A stretch of 64,000 nt of DNA from Talaromyces rugulosus (Eukaryota > Ascomycota > Eurotiomycetes > Eurotiales > Trichocomaceae): positions 4,836,001-4,900,000 of the forward strand of contig NC_049561.1 in NCBI RefSeq assembly GCF_013368755.1. The letters are read 5' to 3'. Numbering within the stretch: the stretch's first letter is position 1; each line of letters starts with the position of its first letter. Made by a program: the position numbers and the translations under genes. The notes beneath the pieces were generated by a model. The model searched no databases and was not told the DNA's origin. It saw only the letters and a list, made by a program, of their open reading frames with translations. Shown in pieces: positions 1 through 12,531 of this stretch.

Positions 1-2366
1 CTTGCTCTTCCTCGGGGAGACCTTCTGCGGCTTTTTCTTCGGAGAGGAGATCCTTCTCCCGGCGGGCCCAGGCGAGCCATTCGTTCAGGACGCGCTTGCG
101 CTTCTCGACGACGGCCGTGTTGGCAATGTCGACGGCGTACTTGTCTTCCTCGTCGAATTCCTTGGAGTATTCGCGCAGGTTCTTGCGTACTTGCTTCTGC
201 TCTTCCTTGCTCAGCAGCGATGGGGGCCGCGGTCGCCACAAGAATTGCTTGAATTTTTCGGTTGGGTTTTCGGAAAGCGTCTCGCCGGAGAATGTGTGGA
301 TGTTCCAGCCGTTTTCCATCGAGTGAGTCCACACGCTGGCGCTGCTGACTACGTACCGGCCAGTCGGGTCCCAGTCAATGTCCGTCACGCCGTAGTGTTC
401 TACGGTCTTGAGGTACATCACGTTGGCGTGGAGGTCCTTCTCGGCCTCGGGCTTCTCGCCTTCAAAGTCCACGTCGTAAAAGTCCAGGTCGAAGCTTGAT
501 TGTGAGTGCACAGTGGCAACAACGACAAATCGTCCCTTGGGTGACCAGTAAATTCCGTTGCTAGTCTTGCGCTCGATCGTTCGGACAAGCTTGAAGTTCC
601 CGATGCCGGCGCCCTTGACCTTTTCTGGTGCAAAGAAAGAGACTGCCGTTTTGGGGGCAGTGGCTGCTCCAACAATCGACTCTCCAGAGGTAATCAAGAC
701 AAATCGATCACCCTTGGGCTCCCATGCAAAGTTGATCACCGTATCCTTCAAGCTGTCGACAACTTCAACGGGGACACCCTTCTCCTTGATACGGAAAATT
801 TCCAAGTTGGTTGCCATGCTCTTCTTGCTCTTGCTGTGACGGTCGACCTTGACGCAGAGGAAGGCTGCTTGGGATTGCCACTGTGGGATGTTATTATTTG
901 CCAAGGGAAAAAAAAGATTATTTGCTTAGGGGGATAAAGATGCAGTACTCACGTGAAGCTTGACGTCTGAAACCAAAAACAGATTTCGCGTGCGGACAAT
1001 CTCCTTCGTTGGCACAGTCATTAAACCGACCTTTGCCGGGTTGCTTCCGATTTCAGGGGTCCAGAAAGACAGCAGCTGCTCGTAGTGTTTGATACCCTCT
1101 CGAGTGACGGTGGCAGGGGCCCATTCAAAGTCTACAACACCGTCGATCTTGACAGATGTCTTGTCTAGCAGATTCATACGTGGCAGTTCGTAAATGGAAA
1201 TCGACTGTCCAGGAAGCATGCGCGCGACATAGTTTTCATCAGCTGACCACTTGAACGCAGGCCACTGGACCTTCTTCTTGGGCGCGGCATCTACGTCGGG
1301 TCCGGCAAGATCGTGGGCGGCAAAGGATCGAAGAGGCTTCCCCGTCTCAATGTCCCAGATGATGATGTGCCTGCCATCTTCCTCGTATGTGAGAGGTCCT
1401 GGTGCGCCTTCCTCAACCTGAATAGGGCGAGCCGACCATGTTGTGATATATTTCTCATTGGGCGAGAATTCGACGAGTTGAACAAAGGGATGAGGCAATT
1501 GCTTCTGCTTGGAGAAGGAAGAACCACCCCACAGCTGCACACCCTGGGGATGCATCGAAGCGAGGAATGTTCCCTGTGGCGACCATTGCACAAAGAGTTG
1601 TGTCCAGTGCGGGCGGTCCACGACATTTTCTGGGTCGTCTTTCTTCATGTTCCAGAACACTCCGACCTTGTCGCCGCGGAAAAGGGCAAACTGATCCCGG
1701 GCATTCGGGTCCCCAAGCCATGATCGCAGGTGCTCTTTTTCTTGGAATGGTGGAATCTCGGGTGCTTTGTACTCTTCGTCGACGCGGCCCTCGCGACCGT
1801 ACCGTTCGATATCTGTGAGTTTGTTGACTAATAGGGTGTGTTTCCTATCGAGAGCGGTGGCATGCAGCGATTTAACAGCGGCTGTGGCTTGTTCTGGGGT
1901 CTCGAATTCCACGAACGCGAATCTGAAAGAGAGAAAAAACGGTCAGGCTGATACAGCATAAGAATAGCACAGGGCAAACCCACCCTTCGGATTTTTGATC
2001 CTCGGTCATGGGCATGAAAAAGTCGATCACCCGGCCGGCTGTGGAGAGTTTTTTCGACACATATTTGACGAGTTTGTCCTTGTTGTCCTCTGTCCATTGC
2101 AATCAGCAGGCATTTACAGACGGTGGTAGTTTTGCAAGAAAAATATAAAATCATTAACTTACCAGGGACAACAGGCAGGCCATCAATAACCACAAAAGCG
2201 TCGTATCCGGACTCTAGGCGGACTTCAAACTGTTCGTTGAGATCTGTGGCTAGGGTCAGCGGCCGGAGGGGTAGGCCGGGGAAATTTTTCTGGGATTTTT
2301 ACCATCAAAGTTGATGTCATCGATGTCGACCTCGTCCTCGGAGAGGGTGTCGAAGCTGGGAGCCAT
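1..2366 (-). CDS. prt1: Eukaryotic translation initiation factor 3 subunit b (Prt1), 3' end cut by window
   Basis: Scaffold subunit of eIF3, which recruits mRNA to the 40S subunit in the cytoplasm. The start ATG at 2366 opens an acidic N-terminus ([20 protein letters not shown]). An RRM follows, spread over small exons ([11 protein letters not shown] near 2170-2200, [19 protein letters not shown] near 1870-1925), then WD-type beta-propeller blades ([37 protein letters not shown]) and, after an intron at about 850-950, the C-terminal blades ([19 protein letters not shown]) and a charged helix. At least four introns. The window edge cuts the reading frame in the last acidic segment, so only a short C-terminus is missing. 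It is divergent from the SWIB gene starting at 3000. Family assignment is secure; exact exon borders of the small 5' exons are inferred from splice consensus. Confidence 0.95.
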
Positions 2367-2999
2367 GTTGGGCAGACAGGGGACGCAGTCACCAGCAGCA
2401 AGGGCTCCGTTGCTTGATGTTCTGTTCAAAGACGATGCGTTGCGCAGGACGGGTTTCTTGGTGTCGCTCTCGCGCTGTTCGCTCTTGCAGCGGAGGGACC
2501 GTTCTGTGTGTGCCGCTTAGTCATGCATCCGAGGCTGGCAGGCAAAAGAGACAAACATGGGCGGTTCCGCGCTAGGCCGGATCCAGCCCAGCGCCACAGT
2601 CACGCCGTTCCCCACCCTGGCCTGACTGTCGGACATGAAGCTCCCAGTCAAGCGTTCCTGCATGTCCCTGTCCGCCCTGGAGCCATGCGCTGTCCCCAGT
2701 GGTATGCTGTATAACTGACTCCCAATTCCTCTCTCTCCCCTCTTGCAATAAGCTCTCGCACGCCCTCTGCTGCTGCGCCCGTTGCTCAGCACCCGTGTCG
2801 CAGCGCATATCATTTGCTGTCCGAGCTCCAGCTTCCTGGCCATGCCCCACCTATCATCGTCCTAGGCGCCGCAACTCACAACGCTCTATCTGGACTGCTC
2901 GTCCAATTCCATCCTGGACTGCCCGATCTCGCCGATAGCGCTAGCGATATCAGGACTTCAAAGCCTGTTCCCCTCATCGCTTACTTGAACCTGGACAAC
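2367..2999. promoter_or_regulatory. Shared divergent upstream region of eIF3b and the SWIB gene
   Basis: The 633 bases lie between two ATGs pointing away from each other. The ORFs that cross it show no recognisable protein and no splice pattern. It therefore holds both promoters and 5' leaders. No TATA box or specific operator could be assigned. Confidence 0.6.
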
Positions 3000-4075
3000 A
3001 TGTCGCGTGAGTGTGCGAGTGAAATGGCGCATCAGAGGCCGCCGCTAACCAGCCTCTTTCCAAAGTGTCTTCGGAGCAGCTCACCTCCTTCACCAAGGTC
3101 ATTGATTCGATCTTGGCTGCCAGCGATCTTACTACCATATCGTCGAAACGAATCCGCCAGGGCCTACAGCAGACTGTGGACTATGACCTCAATGACTTCA
3201 AGGTAGGTCGTTGGAGAGTGCGAGGAAGAGGATGAGAGAGAGAGCTGCAGTCGCTGACGCCAAACAGGATGGAGTGAAGGAGCTCATCATGGAGCGGTTT
3301 GATATTTTCGCAAATACAAAAGATGACGAATCGTCAACCACTTCAGAACATGTCATCCCGTCTACCGAGAAATCCAACGGCCATAGCACCAACGGTGCAA
3401 AAGCTGCCAATAATGCATCGCCTACTCCCTCTTCGACGCCCAGCAGGAAGAGTTCGGCTAAAAGCGAAGACCTAGAGGAGCCCAAGCCCCAGAAACGGCG
3501 GACTGGCCCCGATGTCGATGAGGACGCTGTTTTTGCGGCAAAACTGCAGGCTGAAGAGAACAAACGCGCTCGGCCGACCCGGGGTGGTGCCACTCGCAAG
3601 GCTGCGCCAGCAAAGAAAAAGTCCAAGTCGAAGACTGCCAAGAGGGTAAGGGCAGAAGATGACTCAGATCTCGACTCCGGTTCAGAGCCTGACCGGAAAA
3701 AAGCAGTCAATCGTTCTGGTGGTTTCCATGTGAGTGAAATAAGAGACACTATCTTTTACGAAGCCATAGACTGATTGCGCAGAAACCGCTTAACTTGTCC
3801 GGGCCTCTTTCCGAGCTTTTGGGTGGCGAAATTCAGGTGAGTTTGGAATCTGCTTTTATAAAACACAGCGGAAGACTGACGCGAAACAGCTGTCGCGACC
3901 ACAAACTGTTAAGCGGATCTGGGAGTACATCAAATCGAACGAGCTGCAAGATCCTACAGATCGCCGGCAGATCAGGTGTGACGATCCCATGCGACGAGTG
4001 TTCAAGCAGGACCGCGTCCACATGTTCACCATGACCAAGATTCTAAACCAAAACCTGTACGACCCGGGTGAATGA
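3000..4075 (+). CDS. DEK_C / SWIB-MDM2 domain chromatin protein (Uaf30/Tri1-like)
   Basis: Nuclear chromatin-associated protein; the family includes yeast Uaf30 and Tri1. The first exon is seven bases (ATG TCG C) with donor GTGAGT, giving MSLSSEQLTSFTKV after splicing. A DEK_C-like helical domain follows (IDSILAASDLTTISSKRIRQ, FKDGVKELIMERFD), then a Ser/Lys-rich linker with basic nuclear-localisation-like runs (PAKKKSKSKTAKRVR), then a SWIB domain made of KPLNLSGPLSELLGGE and RPQTVKRIWEYIKSNELQDP ending MTKILNQNLYDPGE. Four introns fit GT..AG at about 3007-3065, 3203-3267, 3730-3781 and 3837-3889. Domain order and length match fungal members of this family. The precise orthologue (Uaf30 or Tri1) cannot be decided here. 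Confidence 0.88.
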
Positions 4076-4848
4076 TACTGCCAATCTCCTGGTTGGAATC
4101 ACTTGACATGGCCCAATTATAACGATTTTGATACCGGGAGATACAGTCCTGCCCATTGATTTAATACTATTTTATCTAACCCATCATCTTGGCTGCATCG
4201 ATTGCATGGCGCTCAATATTTTGGTACTGGGATATTGCCTTGTCATTTCTCTTTTCTTTCTTGCTTTGTTATTGCATTTTCCTCAGCGGTTTTGTTTTCT
4301 ATTCCTCCTTTAGCGGGTGTATGGTCTTCAGGTGCTCTTGAGAAGTGTCCGCTACAGATAGTCGGTAAAAGGCGCGTTGTGTGGTAGCTATTAATGCAGA
4401 CTTGGATATTTATTATAAGCATCATCATTTAATCAGGTATAGATTGCCTCGAAAGTGGCAGTGCGGCCGGGTTATGAATGCTTAGCACATCAGTCAGGAA
4501 GAATCACTATGACTCATAAAGTTGATCCAAGCATACATTTGAGTATGCTCGGTCATACACACTGAGTAGTAGTTTGTTGTCCCAGTAGTTATGTAGTAAT
4601 AGCAGTGTTACGTAGGAAGTGCATGCAGTAAGTAAGCAACATTTCGACCTGATCCCCGCAGCCGCCACTAAAAAAAAAAAAAAGGCTCAAAATATATCAC
4701 AAGCGTCTGCCCATGCCACCATCAGAGCACCGCATTCCAATTGTCCTTCCTCGTAAACACCACGAAATCGATTCACGTATTGTTCGTGGGTTTCTTTTTT
4801 CAGCATTCTTACCTTTCGCTATCATTGTATTAATTGTCTTCTCTCTCC
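4076..4848. other. Intergenic region upstream of HEL2
   Basis: Pyrimidine-rich, AT-rich stretch with a poly-A run near 4672-4683. It holds the 3' end of the SWIB transcript and the HEL2 promoter. No supportable gene. Confidence 0.6.
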
Positions 4849-7426
4849 ATGGCTGACGAATCGACGGGACCGCGAAACTCCAACCCGGGCGGCGGGCGAC
4901 GACGAGGCGGCGGCGGCGGACGTGATGCATCGCAGCGCAACCCTGATCATCGACATGAAGGCCGCAACGAGGGCCATTCTAGAGGCGGGCGAGGACGTGG
5001 AGGAGGAGGGGGAGGAGGAGCAGGTCGAGGAGGTCGAGGACGCAGAGCACAGGCACCAACGTCCGACGGCGGGGGAGGCGGACAACCACCAGACCGCGAC
5101 GATAAGACTGAACCTGGCACCTCCGGTGATCGCCCGGTCGGAGATGCCACAAAGACAACAGAGGGCGAAGGCGAAGGCCAAGGCAAGCAATTGGTTGCTC
5201 CGGCCACGGACGAGCCCGACGACGGCGAGGTGTGCTTTATCTGCGCCTCCAAAGTCGAGCACACGTCTGTTGCGCCGTGTAACCACAGGACTTGCCATAT
5301 CTGTGCGTTGAGGCTGCGGGCATTGTACAAGACCAAAGCGTGTGCACACTGCCGGGTATGATGGAATTCTGTTTTCTCTCTCGGTCAGGGCTAATACTAT
5401 CTACCAGTCCGAGTCGCCATTTGTAATCTTCACGGACGATCCGGCAAAACGTTTCGAGGACTTTGCAACTGCAGACCTAGTCCGGACCGACGACAACCTA
5501 GGGATCAAGTACGAAAAGGATGAAATATTCGAGGACACGGTGATCTTGCTGAGGTACAATTGCCCGGACCGCGATTGCGATACTGCCTGCTTTGGATGGC
5601 CGGATCTGCACCGTCATGTCAAGAGCAAACACGGCAAGTCGATGTGGTAAATAACTCTCATTGCTGGGTAGTGTCAATTCAAATGCTGATGATAAGTCTT
5701 CAGTGACCTCTGCACGAGGAACAAAAAGGTGTTTACCCATGAGCATGAATTGTTCACCATCGCGCAGCTTCGGAAACACGAGAAATTCGGCGACGATAAC
5801 CCCGGTGCCATTGACCAAAGCGGGTTCAAGGGACACCCCGAATGTGAATTTTGCCATCAACGCTTCTATGGAGACGACGAGCTGTACGCACACTGCCGAG
5901 ACAAGCATGAACGATGCCATATCTGCGACCGACAGGCGACCAACCGCCGGCAGCAGTATTTTATCAACTACGACGCTCTAGAGGAACATTTCCAAAAGGA
6001 CCACTTTCTGTGCTTGGACAACGAATGCCTGGAGAAGAAGTTTGTTGTCTTTGAGACCCAGATGGATCTCAAAGGCCACCAGCTGGAATCTCATCCCAAT
6101 GGGTTATCCAAGGATGCTCGGAGAGATGCCCGTTTGGTAGACATGTCCACCTTCGACTACCGATCTCCGTACCAGCCACAACGACAACCACGCAGAGAAG
6201 GTCGTGGCGCCGGCAGAGGCCGTGATCCCAACGCCGATGCTCTGCCTGTCTCGAGTGCCCAACCCATGCGAAGAGACGAGCTAGCATACCAAAGGCAGAT
6301 GGCAGTCCAAACGGCACAGTCGGTATCAACCCGCAGCTTTGGCGGACAGCTCACTCCTCGAGAACCGCCGCCTGTCCGGAATGTTGCAGCAGCAGGGCCA
6401 ACGCCTGCCCAAGCAGCTACCGCTGCAGCAAATACTAGTGCTACTGCTACGAATATTCGTTCTCGCGCTCCAGCCGCCCCAGCCGCGCCAACCTCGGCCA
6501 TGGAAAACCTCACTCTAGCCAGAGACTCCAACGCATCTCTCTCACCGCAAGACCAGGCCCGTCGACTGCGACATGCAGCCGTGGTCGAACGAGCGTCCAA
6601 CCTTCTTCAAAACGACGCATCCAAAACCTCTGAATTCCGCACCAAAGTATCCAACTACCGGACATCTCTCATCTCCGCCACCGAACTCATCGATGCGTTT
6701 TTCTCTCTGTTCGACACCCCAAGCTCAGAACTCGGCAAACTGATCAAAGAACTCGCCGACATCTACGAAGACGACCAGAAAAAGAACGCCCTGCTCAAGG
6801 CCTGGAACGACTGGCGCGCCATCAACGAAGACTACCCTGCCCTCCCAGGACCAAGTGGTATCCTACCAGGCATGTCCTCCAGCTCCACCGGCTCCGGCGG
6901 CAAACGCGTTCTTCGCCTAAAGTCATCTACAGCGCAGTCCTCGCGTTCTGCAGTTGGCCGCGCCGGCAGTCTTTCTTCCACTTCTTCCAGCAACCCTTTC
7001 CCACCCCTATCCGCCTCGACAAACACCACAGCTGCCTCTACCACCAACAGTAGTCGCTCCTCTTCTGCCAATATACCCACATGGACCAGCACCCCAGCGA
7101 CCCGTCCAACAGTCACAACAACGTCATCATACTCCCGCCCCGCCCCGCGCCCTCAATCAGGCCCTCTCCCACGCACAACCGACCGAAACGCATTCCCGGC
7201 GCTGCCCGCTGCTCCCAAACCAAATACCCTAATGGCAGGTCTCACGCGCGGCACGGTGCGTTGGGATGATACCAATCGTCGCGGCCCTGCGCCGGCTGCT
7301 TGGAACAATGGCAATAGTGCCGCGTCTACGCCTGGCGAGGAGTTTGATGAGTTTGGCTCTTCTTCTGCTGGAGGGAAAAAGGGGAAAGGGAAGAAAGGGA
7401 AACAGGTGTTGTTTCAATTTGGTTAG
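4849..7426 (+). CDS. HEL2: RING/zinc-finger E3 ubiquitin ligase of the Hel2/ZNF598 family
   Basis: Ribosome-associated E3 ligase that in the family ubiquitinates 40S proteins of collided ribosomes and triggers ribosome quality control. The N-terminus is Gly/Arg-rich low complexity (residues about 10-80). The RING finger follows near residues 125-170 (CFICASKVEHTSVAPCNHRT, CHICALRL, ACAHCR), then a chain of C2H2-type fingers (YNCPDRDCDTACFGWPDLHR, CEFCHQRFYGDDELYAHCRD, FLCLDNECLEKKFVVF). The C-terminal half is Ser/Ala/Pro-rich and likely disordered. Exons are 4849-5355, 5408-about 5647 and 5704-7426; the second junction rebuilds MCDLCTRNKK. The ATG at 4849 is the first in frame. All RING cysteines and histidines are present. 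Confidence 0.93.
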
Positions 7427-7650
7427 TTAGTTCTCTCGGATGTGATGATGATGACATGGGGAAAAAAAAAGCAAAGCCGTTTGACACGAGGTGTTATCTT
7501 GTTTCTTGGACCATGTGAGCGTTTAGCAGTGTTTTTTAGACGTTAAAGCAATATTTCAATGTTGAATTCATGTTGATACCAGTCATTTAACCCTTACCCC
7601 TAGGTTATATATCTAAATACCCTCGACTAAATTCCAGCCTCGAAATCCTC

Positions 7651-10461
7651 CTACATAATGTCATCCTCAAGGGCATTTTCCAGCTCTTCGACAGGCACAA
7701 AAGAATTATCGTCAGACGCTCGGTCCTCGTCTGCCTCGTTCTCATCAACCCCCAAATCATACGTGCCCGGGTCGTCAAAGTCGGCTTCTATTGCTGCCAT
7801 TTTCAGTGCAAACTCTCCCTGCAATCTCTGCAGCCACAAGCGCAGTTCCTCGCCGTCAATACTTCCATTATACGCTTGTAGCAACTGCTCTCTCAAATGA
7901 AGAACCAGTTTCCGCTTTCTAGCTGTTGCCAGCGCCTTGGAGCTAGAAGCACGTCGTTCTGCATTCTCGTGCAGATACTTGGAAACCGTTTGTGCGACTT
8001 CCAGAACCTGAGGAGGGAATGGTAGAACTCGAGCAAGGGCAATCCCGTAGAATCTCTCCTGTACATGGCCTTCTTCGACTTTGAACAACATTGTCATTCT
8101 ATGAGCTTCTGAGAGCTGCACGGCTAGACGAAGATTGACAACTCCGGCCCGCTCAGCCATTATGCGTGCAAGATCGCGAAAATGGGTTGCAAACCATACG
8201 AGAGCGTGGCTGTCGACAAGGGCTTCCGCAATGGCGATGGCGATTGCAAGACCATCGGTTGAACTTGTTCCGCGGCCGAGCTCGTCGACAATGACGAGGC
8301 TTCGTGCATCTATATTGCGGAGGATAAAAGACATTTCGCGCATTTCTGCCGCAAATGTTGATACACTAGCATTCAACTCATCGACCGTGGCTGCTCGTGC
8401 AAACAGTTGGTGTATTATGGGAAACGATGCGTAATCTGCAGGAACGAAGCAGCCGATATGTGCCATGATGGCCATGAGCGCAATTGACCGGATATAGGTT
8501 GACTTGCCGCTCATGTTGCAGCCAGTGACTATCTGGAAGCGTGAAAGCTGAGCGGCATAAGTATCGTTCGGGATAAATTTCTCCTTGTGGATTTTCTCGT
8601 GGATCGGATGGCGACCTGATTTGATGGCTAGAACGTCGGTGATTTCTGGCCGCGTATAATCCTGGATAGTGACGAGATGGGCAAAAGCTGCTATCATATC
8701 TAGCGTCGCTATTGCTTCACTAATCTTGAATAGTAAAGAAACATCTCCGCATATCTCATCAATCAGTTTCTGTATAGCTTGGTCACTCATGTTGATAACT
8801 TCATGGTGCGAGTCTGAAATCCTCTGGTTGAGTTTCACGAGATCCAATGTCTGGCATTCAATACGGTCTCTCTTCCGGACGACATTGACAAAGTCTTCAG
8901 ATAGGGGCCCGTCAAGTTCGAACGCAGAAAGACTAATGTAGTACTGTCGTGCACTGTCGTATTTCAGATTTAACCCTAGTCCATGTTGCTCTTTAAGGTG
9001 TTAGAAAGAGTTATCATATGCGACAAGTTCTTACCAGAAAGAGCTGCAACAAGCTCAGTGGCGTCTGCGTTGGCTTCTTTATACGCCTGGCGTGCAACGT
9101 CGAGTAGACTATTCACTCCAGTCTGGATCCAGTTAGTGTAGATACATGTATAGACCTAGAAATATACCTTGATTGCATAGGTTCTCTGGTTTCGAAGATC
9201 AAGAGGTCGGCTTTGGTATGTGACATCCTCGTTGATTGTTCCATCTATGGCTTCTTTGATTTGACGGTAGATACTCGGCGCACACATCTAATACTCTTAG
9301 CATCGACAACTTACAAGCATTATGAGAAAAAACCTTACATCTCTGATTTTGAGAAACAGCGCGCTCTCCGTGCCTGTGAGTGCTTCATACACGGCGCTAA
9401 TGGAATAGACGTATGATTTCAGCATGATAACGTGGTTTACGGACTGCTCCACATAATTGATTGAAAGTTTGACTGGGTTTAAAATGATCTTTTCCGTCAG
9501 ATAATTCAGTCGGAAGTAAATATTCGCCTACCGAAGTCAAGACCTTGTCGGCATCGACAAAGCCCTTGAGTGCTACAAGTACGTATATTAGCTTAATAAA
9601 AGTCCTGTACAAAGAAACGCACCTGTCCTAGTAGCATAAAAAACTTCTTCTTTACTACTGAGTTCTGCGACAGCATCGTGCCGTCCGATGATCTTGTCAG
9701 GTTCGGTAGGTGGCTGCAAGATATTGCTCTTGAGGAGGCGACCACCCATTGGCGTCAATGTTTCATTCAGTAATCCAAGAAGGCAATCTCGGGATTTTGA
9801 ATTTTGGAGATTCTGGATTAATTCTAGTGAGGCAACCGTGGAGAGGTCGATCAGCATGGAGCCTTGGGAAGCTTCAAACTTAATACGTAGAGTATGAGGC
9901 GCAAATGTCAGGTCAAGATGAAGCTCTACGTATTTTAGAACCTGAAAGTGTCAATCTGTGCTGTGTAAAGAAGCCTTTCGTCCAACTTACTGCGGCGAGA
10001 CAACATGCTGCAAAGTAGTGACTTTCCAATGCCGGTCGAATGGAATCCAACTCCGCGGGGAATGCCAGTTTGTCTACATATTCATGGCCAGCTCTGTCAG
10101 ACCAATACCGACGATCAACGCAAGTGACAACGAGGTCGGGGATATTCACTTGAATGACGCTAAACAGCTTTGTCTGCTTGGCGCTTGGTGTATTCATGAA
10201 GAGAAGTTCGGTTGGCTCAAACACTGCTATTTTGTTGATTGTTCTCACATACGAATTGTTGTCGCATACTTGGCAAAGCACTGCTTCAGATGTCGACAGG
10301 TTGACAAAGGCCAGACCGACTGTTGGAGATACTCCGCGGGACTCGCTGACAGCACAAACCAGCTCTTGGGACGCAATGCTTGTTGCGGCGGTTGTTGGCC
10401 GTGTTATGGGTCCATTCCTTGTTGCTGCCCGGTAAGAGGGCATTGAGAGGATGGACGACAT
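7651..10461 (-). CDS. MSH4: Meiotic MutS homologue MSH4
   Basis: Forms the MutS-gamma heterodimer with MSH5 that stabilises meiotic crossover intermediates in the nucleus. It lacks the N-terminal mismatch-binding domain of MSH2/MSH6-type proteins, as expected for MSH4. Connector and lever segments run from 10461 down to about 8850 over several short exons (NPRRxxxx region absent; ALKGFVDADKVLTS, LELIQNLQNSKSRDCLLGLL). The ATPase has Walker A TGCNMSGKSTYIRS, Walker B SLVIVDELGRGTSSTDGLA and switch His FATHF, all intact. The protein ends with an acidic tail. Exon 1 is 10461-9991, exon 2 is 9941-9623, exon 3 begins at 9572; further introns lie between 9540 and 8990. It is divergent from RSA4, 299 bases away. 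Confidence 0.94.
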
Positions 10462-10760
10462 CTTGAAGAGGGATTCATTGCAGTGACAGTTTTAAATTAA
10501 CAGAATTCAGTCGAGATGACGCTGAAATCAGTCGGAGGAAGGCGCGTCCCTGATAATTTCTCTTTTAGGAAGGCGGGCGCGGGGCGATAAGATAAGATAT
10601 CCCAAAGTGGTTTAGTGCACCCAAAATTTCTAGTTTCCGCCAAATTATTCAGTGACGAAAGCTTCAAGTCTCGAACGACATTGTTTTCTGGCCGCTTCTT
10701 TGAGGCCATCTTTTACGAATCCGTTATTGAGGCCTTTGTGATTTTCTGTCTACTGCCAGA
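10462..10760. promoter_or_regulatory. Compact shared promoter of MSH4 and RSA4
   Basis: Only 299 bases separate the two ATGs, so a meiotic gene and a growth-related ribosome-assembly gene share one short upstream region. No conserved site is claimed. Confidence 0.6.
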
Positions 10761-12475
10761 ATGGCGACCATACTACCACCCGCAAGCAAACGGCAAAAGC
10801 GCGAGTTGACCGAGAAAACTCGGGAGCAGCAAGAGATTGACGTGATCCCCAGCGATCTGGGCAGTATTGTCGTGCAATTCATAGACGAATCGACCGGAAA
10901 GCCGACAAAAGGCGAGATCAAAATCCCTGTCGCAAACACCACCGTCAAGGAGCTTGAAACTATTCTGAACAGTATTCTGGAACATGTAGGTAGGCTTCCT
11001 TGCATATGAGCCGCGCGGGACTTGAAAATTAATGTGTTCGGCTTATACAGGATGAGCACGACCGAGTTCCGTACAGGTTTGCATACAAACCAGAAAGCGA
11101 AGACGGGCAGGCAATTGATGTTGTATCTGATCTGTACCGTTCCTTGCTTAAAACCGGCTTGAAGACTACCGAAGATGTGATTCGTCTCAACTACACACCG
11201 CAGGCAGTGTTCCGCGTGAAAGCGGTCTCGCGATGCTCGGCAGCGATAGCCGGCCACGGTTCAGCCATTCTGGCTATTGCATTTTCTCCCGTTTCGTCGT
11301 CGACAATGGTTACTGGCAGCGGTGACAACACGGCTAGGATCTATGATTGTGACACAGGCACGCCCGTGGAAACACTCAAGGGACATACAGACTGGGTATT
11401 GGCTGTCTCCTTTTCGCCGAATGGGCAAATTATTGCCACAGGAAGTAAAGATAAGACTGTCCGGCTCTGGGCTGCCGCAAAGGGCAAGCCTCTAGGAACA
11501 CTCAAAGGCCACAGCCGGTGGATTAACAGCTTGGCATGGGAGCCGTATCATACACAAGAAGAAGGGCGGCCACGACTGGCATCTGCGTCAAAAGATACAA
11601 CGGTGCGTGTTTGGGACGTTGTTAACAAGAAGATTGAGATGGTGCTTAGCCACAAAGACTCGGTGACGTGCGTTCGCTGGGGTGGCATTGGAAAGATCTA
11701 TACCGCTTCTCTTGATAAAACCGTGCGAGTCTGGTCTGCCAAAGAAGGCACGCTTATCACGGCACTGAATGCGCACACGCATAGAGTCAACCATCTGGCA
11801 CTCTCAACTGATTTCGTGCTTCGCACCGCATTTCATGACCACACGCATAAAGTTCCGGAAACAGAAGCCGAAAAAATCGAGGTAGCCGAAAAGCGGTTTG
11901 AAAAGGCCGCTACTATCGGGGGAAAAATCAGCGAGAGACTAGTGTCAGCCAGCGACGACTTTACCATGTACCTATGGGATCCAGAAGCCTCCACGAAACC
12001 TGTTGCGCGGATGTTGGGTCATCAAAAGGCAGTCAACCATGTCACTTTCTCTCCGGATGGGGCTCACATTGCCAGGTGAGTTAGAACCCCTATTTTATTA
12101 TAAAGTTTACATCTAATCAGCATGCAGCGCTTCTTTTGACAACCATGTCAAGCTATGGAATGCACGGGATGGCAAGTAAGTTGACATGAACCCCTACCTC
12201 AAAAAATGGTATATGGTATTAACAGGATCAGGTTCATAAACACACTCCGTGGCCACGTTGCTTCAGTCTACCAGTGCAGTTTTTCGGCGGATTCTCGACT
12301 GCTCGTGAGCGCGTCTCAGGACAGCACATTGAAGATCTTTGACGTCCGCACTGGCAAGATGGTCATGGACCTTCCTGGCCACGAAGACCAGGTGTTTGCG
12401 GTCGACTGGTCGCCAGATGGCGAGAGAGTCGGTAGTGGAGGCGCGGACAAGAAAGTGAGGATATGGAGGCATTGA
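10761..12475 (+). CDS. RSA4: Ribosome assembly protein Rsa4 (Notchless/NLE), WD repeat
   Basis: Nucleolar 60S pre-ribosome factor. In the family its N-terminal UBL-like domain is pulled by the MIDAS of the AAA ATPase Rea1. The NLE domain spans the first exon and the start of the second (IVVQFIDESTGKPTKGEIKI, ETILNSILEH, DEHDRVPYRFAYKP). Eight WD-type blades follow (SGDNTARIYD, GSKDKTVRLW, SASKDTTVRVWD, TASLDKTVRVW, SASDDFTMYLWD, SFDNHVKLWN, SASQDSTLKIFD, GGADKKVRIWRH). Introns lie at about 10985-11051, 12076-12126 and 12175-12226. The gene ends at TGA 12473-12475. Length and blade count are normal for the family. Confidence 0.95.
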
Positions 12476-12531
12476 TAGGAGTATACATATGTAATGACTG
12501 ATGATGAACGCCGTTCAAAACGGTGGAATTA

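Noticed and set aside
2..499. Plus-strand ORF of 165 codons at the window start
   Set aside because: It is antisense to the eIF3b C-terminal exon, whose protein is clearly conserved; the plus frame has no family character.
3198..3749. Minus-strand ORF of 183 codons
   Set aside because: Mirror of the Ser/Lys-rich linker exon of the SWIB protein; biased composition explains its openness.
4822..5349. Minus-strand ORF opposite HEL2 exon 1
   Set aside because: Arises from the Gly/Arg-codon-rich HEL2 N-terminus; no start context or homology.
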